From positions 1,922,001-1,986,000 of the forward strand of contig JAHLEZ010000015.1 of the NCBI GenBank assembly GCA_020726505.1: DNA of 64,000 nucleotides, given 5' to 3'. Position 1 is the first letter of the stretch; each line of letters starts with the position of its first letter. A program made the translations under genes and the position numbers. Shown piece after piece: positions 25,782 to 36,627 of this stretch. This stretch comes from Leptodontidium sp. MPI-SDFR-AT-0119. Its lineage: Eukaryota; Ascomycota; Leotiomycetes; Helotiales; Leptodontidiaceae. A model generated the notes under the pieces. It saw only the letters and a list, made by a program, of their open reading frames with translations, searched no databases and was not told the DNA's origin.

Positions 25782-27768
25782 ATGTTTCCAGCCGAAAGAA
25801 ACATCCCCATTCCAACTAAGGATCTCCTGTCTTGGACATTTGATGAGCCTAGATTTGATCGAGATGAGCCTGTACGTGTTATCTCAAATCCCAAACACAG
25901 CTTAATACCTTGGTGGTATTGAGGTCGTCTTGTCATCCTTCACGCTTCGAAAGTCGATTAAAAGTGCTATGTTTCTCGTTATATTGCCAAGGGGTCTTCA
26001 TATCCTTCAAACGTTCACGGGATGTTTGTTGATGACTTCATGATACAGATTTACATCGATGCAAAAGATGTCTCAAGATCTATCTCCTCGAACCAAGCTC
26101 GTGTGCTGATCCGGAAGCTCGTTGCTGGCTTTCATGCTGCTGGGTTAAAGAAGGGAGATTGTGTTTGCCTTCACTCTTTCAACGACGTATGATAGCCTTG
26201 CCATTGATTTCCCACTCCAAACTTTTGTATTGACAGCCTTTTAGATATACTACCCCATCATGTTTCTGGGAATCATTGCCGCTGGAGGTGTGTTTGCCGG
26301 AACTAACCCATCATACACCCAATTCGAGCTAGTCCACCACATCAAGACAGCCAAGACGACATTCTTCATCACCGAGCCTGAGATGCTCGATAATGCCGTA
26401 GCAGCAGCTAAGGAGTGCGGTATCCCCGAGTCTAAAGTCTGGATTTTTGATGTCTTTGGTCATCCCGTCCCTCAAGGTTTCAGATCGTGGAAAGAGCTCC
26501 TAGGCCATGGCGAGAAGGACTGGGTGAGATTCGACGATGAGAAGACTTCAAAAGAGACTACAGCAGCAAGGCTGTTCAGTAGTGGGACTACAGGTCTACC
26601 TAAAGCTGCCGTTCTCTCCCACTATAACTTCATTGCTCAACACACCCTCGTTCATGAGATCAACCGCAAGTCATGGCGTGCAAGACGACTACTTTGTCTC
26701 CCTATGTTTCATGCTGCTTGTGTACCGGGTAAGTGACGCCCATGTAACAGAATGTCACCTAGTCCAGAAAGCTAATCCACAACTCAGTTGCACACACAAC
26801 ACCCCTACGAGCAGGCCAACCATCCATCATCATGCGCCGGTTCGAGCTTGAGCCTCTCCTCGCCAACATTGAAAAGTTCCAGATCAACGAAATAGGCATC
26901 GTCCCTCCGATCGTAATCGCCATCATCATGTCCGGTCTAGCTAGCAAGTACTCCTTAAAGACTATCCGAGCTCTGACAGTCGGAGCCGCGCCACTGGGAA
27001 AGGACTCGCAAGATCGGATGAGAGATTTACTGCCTGAAGGAACCTTCGTGAATCAAGTTTGGGGAATGACGGAAACGTCTTGTATTGCGTCTATGTTCCA
27101 CTACCCTGAAGACGACGTGACTGGTAGTGTTGGGAGGATGATTCCGCTTCTAGACTCTAAGTAAACTTCCCCTTCGTCAAATTGGGAGCTATCTAGACCT
27201 AACGCAATTCAGGATCGTCGACGACGATGGCAAAGACATTACAGGCTACGACGTCCGCGGCGAACTCTGCGTCCGCGGCCCCACGGTCATAGCAGGTTAT
27301 TTCGAGAACCCGAAAGCAAATAGCGAGTCTTTCGACTCAGAAGGCTTCTTCAAGACAGGCGACATCGTCTATTGCGATAGCAAAACCAAGAAGTGGTACA
27401 TCGTTGACAGGAAGAAGGAACTCATAAAAGTCCGCGGTTTCCAAGTGGCGCCTCCTGAGCTCGAGACAGTCCTCCTATCACATCAGCATATTATCGACGC
27501 GGCAGTCATTGGAGTCAAGCATGCAACTGAAGCCGATGTGGAGCTACCGAGAGCGTATGTGGTCAGGCGAGCTACGCCCGAGGGTGAGGCACTAGATGAA
27601 GCAGCTGTGAAGAAGCATTGCGGAGAGAGACTAGCGAAATTCAAGGAATTGACTGGGGGCGTGAAGTTCGTGGATGCCATCCCGAAGAACGCGAGTGGGA
27701 AGATTTTGAAGAGGGTTTTGAGAGATATGGCGAAAGAGGAGAATGACCAGGCGAAAGCTAGACTTTGA
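25782..27768 (+). CDS. AMP-binding acyl-CoA synthetase, 4-coumarate-CoA ligase-like, with PTS1
   Basis: This is an ANL-superfamily adenylate-forming enzyme that activates a carboxylic acid as acyl-AMP and then as the CoA thioester. Exons starting at MFPAERNIPIP join in frame to IYIDAKDVSRS and IYYPIMFLGIIAAGGVFAGTNP. The ATP-binding loop is LFSSGTTGLPKAAV (~26570-26610), with WGMTETSC (~27060) and GFFKTGDIV (~27345) downstream. The hinge and C-terminal domain show IVDRKKELIKVRGFQVAPPELE and the catalytic-lysine motif NASGKILKR. The last three residues, ARL, match the peroxisomal targeting signal type 1. Overall length (~560 residues) is normal. Four introns are supported. Substrate class (phenylpropanoid, fatty acid or other aromatic acid) cannot be decided; peroxisomal beta-oxidation-linked activation is a reasonable inference. 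Confidence 0.9.
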
Positions 27769-27982
27769 TTCAATTAGATTTGTACTTTTTGTGCCCTCGC
27801 AAATCATCTTGAAATATGATGTTTCAGGAGTTGTTGTTATTTGTTGTTACTGGGATCGTTTAACCCGCTTAGCTCATGATCGAAATCCACTACATCCAGA
27901 ACTTCTAAACCGGCTTCCTTCCACAATTCAACATCCACAACTTAACTCCCACAGCTCCCAGCTCTCATACTCAAACTTCACG

Positions 27983-28874
27983 ATGGAAGATCCAAGCACA
28001 AGTATCCAATCCATCAAAAGATAAGCAGTCCAGCAAGCCACTCCCTGGAACGTCCCAGCCCAAGGTCCTCGTCGATACTGCTCCAACGCACTCATCGAAT
28101 GCCCGAACGCGGCCACCCTACTCTGCTCCAGATGCAACTTCGACAATACTGTTCACAGAAATGCCAAAAGCAATTCTGGTCCGTTCATAAGAAACGCTGT
28201 ACCTCTTTTCTCAAGGAGCCCGTCCACGAGCTCGTCTCCTCAGACCCGAAAGCTCCCAATTATTACAAAGCGGATGCTGCAAACCCCAAGAGTCTAGATC
28301 GCCCGAGTGTGTACATCGATATCCAGAACGAGGGTGGAGACGAGCCGCCTGCGTGCTTAGATTACCGGCTCCAGAGACAGTATATGGTGTATCAGATGCG
28401 CTGCGGCTTCTAAGGTGTAGCGAGATATCCCAAGACGCTCATAACTACTGAACATGAGAACCTCGCAACCAGTATCCTGGATCTCACCAGAGACTCTACA
28501 TTCACCGAGCTCGCGAAATGGGAGGACATCCAACACTGGTTCCGCGTTGTGCATGAAGAAACCCCAGCAGCAGAACGTCAGGCGGTGATGGAGACGTGGT
28601 CGCAGATCGATTCTCCAGTGCGTGTTGTGATCACATCGCCACTTTCGAAGCTGGACTTGATCGTCCCGGATGTGGAGAATGTTATTTTTTTCTCGAAAGA
28701 GGACCGAGTGCTATGGGTCCGAGATTCCAGCGTATGGCTAGGATGGCTGATCAGCAGGGTGTGTACCTGCAGATTGTCAGGCGGGAAGGATCGTATGACG
28801 AGGAGTATAAGGAGGAGGGAAGTTTGGATTGTCGACGCGATTTGGAACTTATTGGTGGTGATAGGGCGTTGTAG
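27983..28874 (+). pseudogene. decayed MYND zinc-finger protein gene
   Basis: From the ATG at 27983, frame 2 meets a TAA at codon 14 (28022-28024), then continues as RRYCSNALIECPNAATLLCSRCN, the first half of a MYND finger. The second half, LRQYCSQKCQKQFWSVHKKRC, lies one frame away, indicating a single-base loss near 28135. That frame continues until a second TAA (28411-28413) after MRCGF and resumes as GVARYPKTLITTEHEN. At a run of seven T (about 28684-28690) the frame shifts again; ENVIFF passes into FLERGPSAMGPRFQRMARMA and ends at a normal stop at 28874. Two nonsense codons plus two frameshifts, with conserved protein similarity persisting around them, fit a recently inactivated gene. No GT-AG intron removes the stops. 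Proteins of this type are common, poorly characterised MYND proteins in filamentous fungi. Confidence 0.8.
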
Positions 28875-29793
28875 AGCTGGGCCAGTTGTGGCCTATCTAA
28901 GTTATACTAGATTGTTTCATTGGCAAAATTCCGGAAATCGATACATTACCTCATGTTCAGGCAGTATCAACTGTCTACTAGAGACATGATGTTTACTTGG
29001 TTCTGGCGTAAGAGTGACGAGATAAATGCAAAAGTTGATTGTTTCTCACATCAAGCGTTTGGGCTATCCTACCACATGCATTGCCAGTTAACTGGCAGAA
29101 AAATTCCAACAAATTTTGCTTAGCCCAAATACAAACCAAGATGTTTTGTTCATACCAGAAGTTCCTGGCAAGAGTCGCGCCATCTTGAGCAGCCTCCTTG
29201 CGAATTTATCTTCCAATCACATATCTTACATCGCCTTCTCGAGTCTGCGGGGTAGAAATCTCAGAAGATATTTGTTCTGCCATTCCAGTTGGATAGTGGC
29301 ACATTCGGGTTTGTCACCTCGATCTTGGGCCTGTTTAAGAAATCTCGCTTAGACCGTGAGAACTGGAAGCCTGTTCACAACGTCTATATTATCCCAGTCG
29401 ACAACGTCATCTGTCATGGCAGGCAGCCGTTAGCACAACCTTGAGCCACGTGCGAGTATTGTGTCAGAATTCAGTACTGGGTCTGGGGGGGCTCGGACGT
29501 CTGTTGAAAGCTTCCTTGGAGAAACGAGCTTCATCTCCCTTTGGCGGGCAAGTGAAGACCAGGTTCCAACTTAGAGCCTCCTACTTGGCATTGAGTTCTA
29601 AGTAACCACGACGTCGCAATGTCTCTGTCCTTCGCCCGAAAATCAAGAATCACGCGGACTAGCCGAACTGTTAGCCCTGAAGCCTAAGATGATCTTCGGT
29701 AAATTCTTCTCCTCCTTCTCCACCATTCAACCCAAACAGCCGGCCCAGCGGCGCGACAGATATGTCTCAATCCTCTCCCAGACTTCCCCTCCA
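28875..29793. other. intergenic region
   Basis: No supported gene lies here. Short frames on the plus strand (28920-29352) resemble nothing known. Confidence 0.4.
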
Positions 29794-30633
29794 CTATCTC
29801 AACTCCCCACAAAGAAATTGCAATATCCTTGCCGTCCCCTCCTCAACACCCAACCTCGAATTATCTAACTCAAAGTAAAACAATCTCCCCTCCATCTCCC
29901 TTTCCCTCGCACATGCAAAAACCTCCTCTCTCGTCAAGAGCTTATTATCCCGTCTAATCACCTCCAAGATACTAGCATCACAAAGCTTCCCCTTCCCACT
30001 CATCTCCTCCCTCCCCACCACCCTCTCACAATTCAACTCAAGATCACAAGTAATATTAACAAACACCAAAGGCACGCCTCGCTCCTTAGTGAAATGAAGA
30101 TACTCAAAAAACTGAGCGATGTCATCATACGCCGTGGGTAAGTGCGAGGTTGATAATGCTGCTGTCCAGATGATGATGTGCTCTCTCTCTTTCTCTCCCT
30201 CTTCTTCTTTCTCGTTCTTGAGCCGGTTCAATCCGTCCATGGTCAGACGCCGGAATTCTTTGCGTAAGGTGTAGTGTGCTTGATTTCGAGTTGGTTCGAT
30301 GGCGATTACGGGGTCGATGAGGAGATGGTTGTCTATTAGCCGATAAGGGGTGTGGTTTGATTGTAGAGCGCTTGCGAGACTTTTGGCTGTTGTAAGTTTT
30401 CCAACGCCAGGAAATCCGTTGAGGAGAAGAACACAGGGCGGTGGGCGAGGAATGGCCTGGTCGAGAAATGAGTCGTTGGAAGTCAATCTGCATGAGCTGG
30501 TGGTAAAGTGAGTGTGCCGAATAGTTAACGGTTCCGATCGACGCTTGATGTTTGAGTGCGGATAATTTGGTGGTGAAATGTGAAATCCTGAGCACTGAAG
30601 AAAATATGGAAGAAGAAAGGTGATAAAGCACAC
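29794..30633 (-). CDS. P-loop NTPase, AAA_33/small-molecule-kinase-like
   Basis: A single open frame of 279 residues contains a Walker A motif GFPGVGK at residues ~73-79, preceded by the beta strand CVLLLN. A kinase-type lid or nucleoside-binding region follows (YRLIDNHLLIDPV, HYTLRKEF). A strand-plus-acidic segment HIIIWTAALS and VPLVFVNITCDLELNCERV resemble the Walker-B and base-binding regions of shikimate- or gluconate-kinase-like P-loop proteins. The substrate is unknown. The first ~60 residues are not conserved-looking, so the true start may lie downstream or in a missed upstream exon. A possible acceptor (CATGCAG) sits just before the conserved part. Confidence 0.7.
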   Translation of the reverse strand: MCFITFLLPYFLQCSGFHISPPNYPHSNIKRRSEPLTIRHTHFTTSSCRLTSNDSFLDQAIPRPPPCVLLLNGFPGVGKLTTAKSLASALQSNHTPYRLIDNHLLIDPVIAIEPTRNQAHYTLRKEFRRLTMDGLNRLKNEKEEEGEKEREHIIIWTAALSTSHLPTAYDDIAQFFEYLHFTKERGVPLVFVNITCDLELNCERVVGREEMSGKGKLCDASILEVIRRDNKLLTREEVFACAREREMEGRLFYFELDNSRLGVEEGTARILQFLCGELR

Positions 30634-31282
30634 TTGAGTATAACACTTTTTATATGACTCGGTTTTCTCAGTTTGTATTAGAATTCAACCCAATAATGTA
30701 TCATTCTGGTACACTACGCGGTACACTTGAGTAGCGTTGGGCCAGCGGTCTGGTCCATTGGTGTGAGTCGGTCGCTAAGATCCTTAAATGGTGTATGTAG
30801 TGAATTGAGAAGTGTGTCTATCGGCCCTTATGGCCTAGCAGTTGCTTTTGTGTGTATCAAATTCATTGAGATTTCTATTGGTCACAAGCGATCTTTGGGG
30901 CCATTTTTGTTTATTGGGGCTCTTTCCCAACCTCCATACATTTGCCCCTGACGTACAAGTAATAAACAAATCCTTCATTTTGCTCCTTTTTGGCTCGCTT
31001 GTTTGGGTGGGATTCATTTGTCGCTTGACAAGAACGCTCTGACCGAGTGTCCTGGATGACAGCTATTCTTGCTGAAGAAAACCAAATGGGAGACACTCGA
31101 AGTAGAAAATCCTAGGGATTCGGACAAACTAAATAAACTGAAAAGAAAGTGCTTAATATGAGTGAAAATGGGAAACCACTAGGATTGTTGATGTCAAAAG
31201 AAAAAATAAGCGAGAGCAGAGCAGAACTTCCGGATATCAGTGTGGCAGGTTCGACATTGACTTAGTTGTTTATCTTAAAGAA
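30634..31282. other. intergenic region
   Basis: AT-rich sequence between two minus-strand genes. It includes the 5' flank of the P-loop gene and the 3' flank of SEC20. No gene was recognised. Confidence 0.4.
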
Positions 31283-32650
31283 CTACAACTCATCATGTTT
31301 CTTCTGAGCCTCCTTCTCAGCCTCCTTTGGCTCTTCCCACATCCTCTTCTTAGGATTCCTCGGTTCCGTTTCTTCAGATACTTGTTCCCCTCCCTGAGGA
31401 TCTTCAGCAGGCGTCTCCTCCGTACCATCTTGGTTTTGACTCTCATCGATAATCCTTCCGACTTGCTCAGATACACTCTCCCCAGAACGTTCAGGTACAC
31501 TCCCCTGACCCTGTCTCATAGGCGCTCCCCTCCCACCACCACCAACGTGAATATGCTGCGCTCCAGGCGGTCCACCCGTCGGTCTGGGACCTCTTGTTCC
31601 ACTGCTATGCACGACCGTGGCATGGCTCATTACAGAGCTCGTAATCGGACTCACACTCAGACTCGGACTCGGACTAGACGGATCACCACCCAGCAACCCC
31701 ATAGCTGCAAAGACCCCCATCCAGCCTTTAATAAACATCTTCATTGGAAACCACACCAGCCACCACGTAGGGCCATAAAGCAACCTCCTCCACACCAACC
31801 AAACTATCGTCGTGAGCAGGATATAAAACGCTGTCTCGAGGTACCACGTGTCGCTCTTCTGGCTCCTCAACAACGTCCCTAGTAAGTTCTTCGAGCTCGA
31901 CAGTAGAGTGTCTAGTGTAGAGTACGTCTCTGAGAGTTGTGCCAACGCAGCTGTCGATTCATTCAGCGTCTCGTGAGCGAATTTCGAACGTGCTAGCTCT
32001 GCTGCCATCATGTCGTGTGTCCGCCTGAGGGCAATCGTCACATCGCTACTGGCATTCACGGTCTTCTCGTCTTTCGAGAGCTCTATATTCTGCTGTGTTT
32101 GGCGGTGCTGTGCAGGTGCAGGAGACGAGGTATCGCTGCGTGGTTCGAGGTATGATTGGAGAAGGAGATCTCTTTCAGCGCGCTGTGCGGCTTCCAGACT
32201 CCGTTTCGCTGATATCTGAGCTTTGCGGAAAGAAGTTTGACATCTAGTATTGTTTAGATTAGCTTGAATACAAGATAAAGCTTCATAGACAAAAATAAGA
32301 GGAGAGAAGAAAGATAACGGGAAGACATACAATTTAAGCTCCCTCATTCCCCTCATAACAGCGCCCTTAAGTTCCATCTTCTGCTGCTCCAACTCACTCC
32401 CCCTCTTCCCCTCATCCAGCTCCTCAACCTCCTCATTCAACAACTCGAAATCCTCATCCTCCTCCCGTATCAGCTGGTGAATCTCCGCCGCCAGTTCTTG
32501 CATGACATTCTCCTCCCTATCCTCCTCGCCTCCCAGAGGTACAGATCCAGGCTGGAAATTGATCGTCGCGAGCCGGTCTATAAGTTCTTTTAATTGCGTG
32601 TTTGATTCCTGCAGAGCTTTTAGACGCTCTGATATTATCTGGAAGGACAT
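31283..32650 (-). CDS. SEC20: SEC20 family SNARE protein
   Basis: This is a Qb-type SNARE of the Golgi-to-ER retrograde (COPI) fusion complex with Ufe1, Use1 and Sec22. The start MSFQIISERLKAL (32650) is preferred over an upstream in-frame ATG (32719), because the upstream codons look like 5' leader. The N-terminal ~110 residues are charged and helical. The Sec20 domain follows: DVTIALRRTHDMMAAELARSKFAHETLNESTAAL, SETYSTLDTLL, SSKNLLGTLLRSQKSDTWYLE, then a transmembrane segment (AFYILLTTIVWLVWRRLLYG). A long Pro/Ser/Glu-rich C-terminal tail, lumenal by analogy, ends EAQKKHDEL, and HDEL is an ER-retrieval signal as in yeast Sec20. The intron at 32244-32330 (87 nt) joins KL to CQTSFRKAQ and happens to be open in frame. 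Confidence 0.93.
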   Translation of the reverse strand: MSFQIISERLKALQESNTQLKELIDRLATINFQPGSVPLGGEEDREENVMQELAAEIHQLIREEDEDFELLNEEVEELDEGKRGSELEQQKMELKGAVMRGMRELKLYVFPLSFFSPLIFVYEALSCIQANLNNTRCQTSFRKAQISAKRSLEAAQRAERDLLLQSYLEPRSDTSSPAPAQHRQTQQNIELSKDEKTVNASSDVTIALRRTHDMMAAELARSKFAHETLNESTAALAQLSETYSTLDTLLSSSKNLLGTLLRSQKSDTWYLETAFYILLTTIVWLVWRRLLYGPTWWLVWFPMKMFIKGWMGVFAAMGLLGGDPSSPSPSLSVSPITSSVMSHATVVHSSGTRGPRPTGGPPGAQHIHVGGGGRGAPMRQGQGSVPERSGESVSEQVGRIIDESQNQDGTEETPAEDPQGGEQVSEETEPRNPKKRMWEEPKEAEKEAQKKHDEL

Positions 32651-32928
32651 TTTGGCCGTCTTGTAAGCTGTGTGTGTTCTGTGGCGAGGTAGTGGTTGTT
32701 TCCTGGGGAAAGCTGGCAAGAAGTTAGTCTGTACTTGGAGCGGCCCGGAACATGCCGAGCATCTTTGTACTTTTTGATATTCGCGACTTCAACAGCAAGA
32801 CCTCACCACAACCCATCCAGAAGCATTGCTGCAGTTATTTACGTGAATACGACCCTTCCCAGTCATTTGTATGACTAACAAATACTAATTGTCCACAACA
32901 GCTGCACAATCAACCCCTCGAATTCAAG
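32651..32928. promoter_or_regulatory. divergent promoter region, SEC20 / mL53
   Basis: Only 278 bp separate the start codons of SEC20 (minus) and the mL53 gene (plus), so their promoters must overlap. No specific element is claimed. Confidence 0.5.
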
Positions 32929-33278
32929 ATGATCACCAGATTCCTCACAGAGGTGTCAACAGTCTTCAACCCATTCTCCCCCAAAGCGAAGACCGCCCGA
33001 CTCTTCCTCTCCTTCCTTCCCTCGAATGCGCGACAGTCTATGAAAGTCGATACTAAGCTATTACCGCGGGCGTCGAGGGATAAGAGCGTTGTAGCTGTGA
33101 AATTCAGTAAGGATCCTCGTGTGATATTTTTGAGAGAGAGCAGTTCTGACTTTTGAAAATAGAAGATGGAAAGGAGATGAAGCTGGACGCGGAGAAGCTG
33201 GGCATTAAGGGTGTTGTGGAGGAGGTGGATAGGCATTCGCGGATATTGGCAAGACAGGAGGAGTTGAATGGGAACTGA
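32929..33278 (+). CDS. MRPL44: mitochondrial large-subunit ribosomal protein mL53
   Basis: The 97-residue product starts MITRFLTEVSTVFNPFSPKAKTARLFLSFLP and matches fungal mL53 (yeast Mrpl44, 98 residues) in length and pattern. It is a small component of the mitochondrial 54S subunit. A 56-nt intron (33107-33162) splits the codon for K in VAVKFKDGKEMKLD. The C-terminal exon reads LGIKGVVEEVDRHSRILARQEEL. The start is a basic, amphipathic stretch compatible with mitochondrial import. It is divergently arranged with SEC20. Confidence 0.93.
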
Positions 33279-33615
33279 AGTGTTTGACTTGTTCAGGTGT
33301 ATATCATTGCATACGGGAGGCGTTAGGAGAATGTACAAATACTGCTCTCAAGAATAGAGCTTTCCTTGGAACTACGAGTGAGACTTTAAACGCCATCGCA
33401 GTGGCTATAGTGGACTGAGCGTGAACACGGAAATGGGGCAGTCAAGTGTAAAGTCACAGACCGTCATGTCATGTACGATTCAGAGATTCATTCTCTAGGT
33501 ATTCTTTATGCAAACCATCAGAAAACTTCATCTAGAGGTCATTCAGCAACTTTTGTACCATCCCACCAATCATGCATATGTAGTCATGATCTTGGTCCAG
33601 TCCAGGTGTCTGCAT
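33279..33615. other. convergent intergenic region
   Basis: 3' flanks of mL53 (plus) and pyrophosphatase (minus). Nothing further was recognised. Confidence 0.4.
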
Positions 33616-34783
33616 TTAAGCAGCAGCTCCAGAGATGAAGAACCACTTGTCAATGCTTGGGTCAATTGGTGCCGGAGAAAGGTTCTCGTTCTGAGGAAGA
33701 GGAGGAAGCTGCTCAGGAGTGACACGGCTTGGGGATTGCTTGACAGTGAGGTTGGTACTGGAGGCTGTTAGTAAAGCAATCTGGATAGAAATTCAAGTAC
33801 TTACGTGGAGATTTCACCAGGGGTGGTCTTTCCAGTGATGAGCTTCTCCCAAGCCTCAGCACACTCACGAACAATGTCGGTGGCGTACCTAAACAAATTA
33901 GTTTGGGAGACTTTAAGGACTTTCGATTTCTGACTTACTTCTTGTTCTTGCACTCCCCAGTGAAAGCAAATTGGTTCTCTGGCTTTCCATCTGGGATTTT
34001 GTAGATTCTGAACCACTCATTTGTAGCTCTCAACAGACCTGGCAAGTGTCTCTCGACATCCTCAACGTCATTGAGCTTGGGAGCCAATGGGTCGTTGACA
34101 TCGATGACAATAACCTTCCAGTCGGTCTCCTCCTCGTCAAGAAGAGCCATGACACCGAGGACCTTGACTTGCTTAACTTGACCAGGGTATCCGACCAGCT
34201 CACCAATCTCGCAGACATCCAATGGATCGTTGTCACCCTTGGCCTTGGTCTCCGGGTGGATAACATTGGGGTCCTCCCAAGTCTAGAGAGTGATCAGAGA
34301 AGTTACTGTGAAGGCTGGTCAAGTACGTACTTGAGGGAAGGCACCATAGTTCCAGAGGTAACCCTTGTGGGGGAAGCAGTTGCGGACGAAACGAAGCTTG
34401 CCCTTCTTAATGTCCTGCTTGATGGGGTTGAGCAAGTCTGCCTTGCTGATCTGTTGAGAAGAATAAATATCAGCAGATGTTTCGAGTTGCGGTTGTGGAT
34501 ATTTGTGGATGGAGGGGTCAAGTTGCGGTGTTGACAAGGTGATTGCGGGGTAAATAATAGCAGGACAACATCAGGAATCAGAGCAGGACCATGAACGCAC
34601 CTCCATCTTTGCGTTGGTCCATCTTGGGATCTCAACGATCATGTTCAAGATAGTCTGCTGCTCATTGGCATACAGAGGGATATCGTGGAAGGGGGAGACT
34701 GGGACGCCATCCTTCTCGATGTAGATGCGGTGCTCCAAGGTGTTGGCAGCAGCGACCTTTCGGGTGGTGTATTGAGAGGCCAT
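33616..34783 (-). CDS. IPP1: inorganic pyrophosphatase (family I)
   Basis: Family I soluble pyrophosphatase hydrolyses PPi to phosphate and pulls biosynthetic reactions forward. From [19 protein letters not shown] (34783) the product follows the eukaryotic cytosolic enzyme closely: [48 protein letters not shown], and the metal-binding signature [12 protein letters not shown] (about 34215-34240) with its three Asp residues. [31 protein letters not shown] and [13 protein letters not shown] follow. The last exon adds [10 protein letters not shown]...[13 protein letters not shown], ending at TAA 33616-33618. Introns join ME to ISKADLL and GEIST to TNLTVKQ. The same frame stays open upstream to an ATG at 35086; see findings for a possible mitochondrial form. 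Confidence 0.95.
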
Positions 34784-36627
34784 GTTTGCGTTTGGGGGAG
34801 AGTTGTTGTTTGTAGACGAGGGGGGGGAGGAAGACGAAGATGAGCTCGAGAGATGTCGAGCTATCTGCTTGGTGCGGGACGAGGAGGAAATTTTGGATTG
34901 CGCCAGTGTGGGCGTGGAGGTCGCGAGCGAGAACGAGAGTGCCCGCGCCTGCAGATTCGGGAACAGGCTTGGTGAGGGAGAGGGATGTGGGAGGAGTGGG
35001 AGTGATGATTTGGTGCAGTGTATGCTGGGCGGACTGGCAACTGTTGCACGTAGTGATGCCCGAACAAGATGGTTATGGAGGATCATATAGCCTGAATGAA
35101 GACGACCTCAGGAATAGCGCAATTGGTTCCGTCCGAACGGCTCTTCTAATGCCAGCTGCGGGTGTGCTAAAAGCTGTTAAAGTTGTCCTGATGCCGAGCT
35201 TCTCTTCCCATCCTCTCTCCTTTTCTCGATGCCGACGCCGCTCAACCGAGGGAGATCTCCACGCGGGAGTGAGCACTGACACTTTTCATGGGTCGACCCA
35301 GACAATCTCAAGTGCGGTTTGATAAATGACATGTGGATTGCAGGAATCAAAGGAATGTAGGACTATTTTTGATTAGAGGAATCACCTAACGCCTATTATT
35401 CTTCCTTCTACGGAGTTACATTTAGGATGCTTGATAATGGGACTTCCTTAGTTGCCGGATGCTGTCTTGACCTCCTCTCAATCGAGCAAAGATTGGGTGT
35501 GAGGACCGTCGCATTCATCAAAGCTCATTTCTTCTTCTTTTGTGGCATAGATTGGAATATGGCTCTGAAGCATGAATACGAACTGGTGTTCAAACCGAAC
35601 GATGCACACTTCTGCACAGGCTCGAACCCACAAATTTTGCATCCTTCAAGGCTCCTTTGGATCCGTCGATGTCTACGGAAGAAGCAGAACATTGCACGAA
35701 ACGGGCCGAGGAATGTGTGTTAGATATATTTGATGGATGGCCGGCGAATGCCAACATGGATCAGGAAAATAGTCGAAACATTCATTAGACTCTTTGTAAG
35801 GGGAAAGCCAACGGAGATTCGCCAGATTCGATTCGATTATTGCTCGCTTACCTTGAAGGAGATGACAGGAGCGGGGAATAATAGAGAAATAAATGATCAA
35901 TCCCTATCCAAGATTCCGATTTTACTGAATAGTAACATCATATCTTCTATAATTCCACTCCAAGATAGAGGACATCTGGCCCGAGAAATTTTGTTCCTTT
36001 CCCCCCCTTCACAATCAAGTGGACACTGATAGAGGTCGTTGATGAAGAAGCCACTTTTATTACCGTTGATTACAAACAATAATCTCGGGGCTTATTATTG
36101 ACTATCCAAAACCCTCAATCCTCGAATGAGTTCAAGCTGCAACACTTGCAGAGTCCAATAATCAATTCTATGGCTTTATGTAAAAGAGTAGGTTGTTTAC
36201 TTCCTAGGCGAGATACCCGTTCAAAATTTGTACCGCTGAACATCATCATAATAACAACCTAAGTCAGGTCAGATAAAATAAAGACAGTGCATGAATCCAA
36301 GCATCGAGTTCTCCAGGTCGCTCCTTATGCTTTTCGCCCTATGAAGCTCGACTCAAGAGATACTCAACATTCACAGAAACTCATTAGTTCGAAATCGCAA
36401 TTTGAAATCACCCGATAATGAAGGTCACGTGCGATAAGACTAAGTGCAATTTCAAGGAATTCTAGACTCCCCCAACTTCACAAACCTCGACATAAAAATT
36501 TCCCATCTTCCAGTCAGTCATTTCAGCGCATTCAATTTACGGGCAAACCCATTTACAACTTCTCTTCTACCGCTAGCCTCTTCAAACAGATCTCGCCCAC
36601 CCCTTCTACCATCAAAACGGCAATGGT
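34784..36627. other. intergenic region with possible 5' extension of the pyrophosphatase gene
   Basis: 34784-35086 is open in frame with the pyrophosphatase on the minus strand and may encode a presequence. The rest (35090-36627) shows no gene. Short plus-strand frames at 35427-36029 and a minus-strand frame at 35673-35900 resemble nothing known. Confidence 0.5.

Noticed and set aside
30700..30850. Possible tRNA-like stretch downstream of GTTGGGCCAGCGG
   Set aside because: No cloverleaf with a GTTC-type T-arm could be drawn by eye.
35427..36029. Two overlapping plus-strand frames of ~100 codons
   Set aside because: AT-rich, no family resemblance, no sign of splicing into a longer protein.
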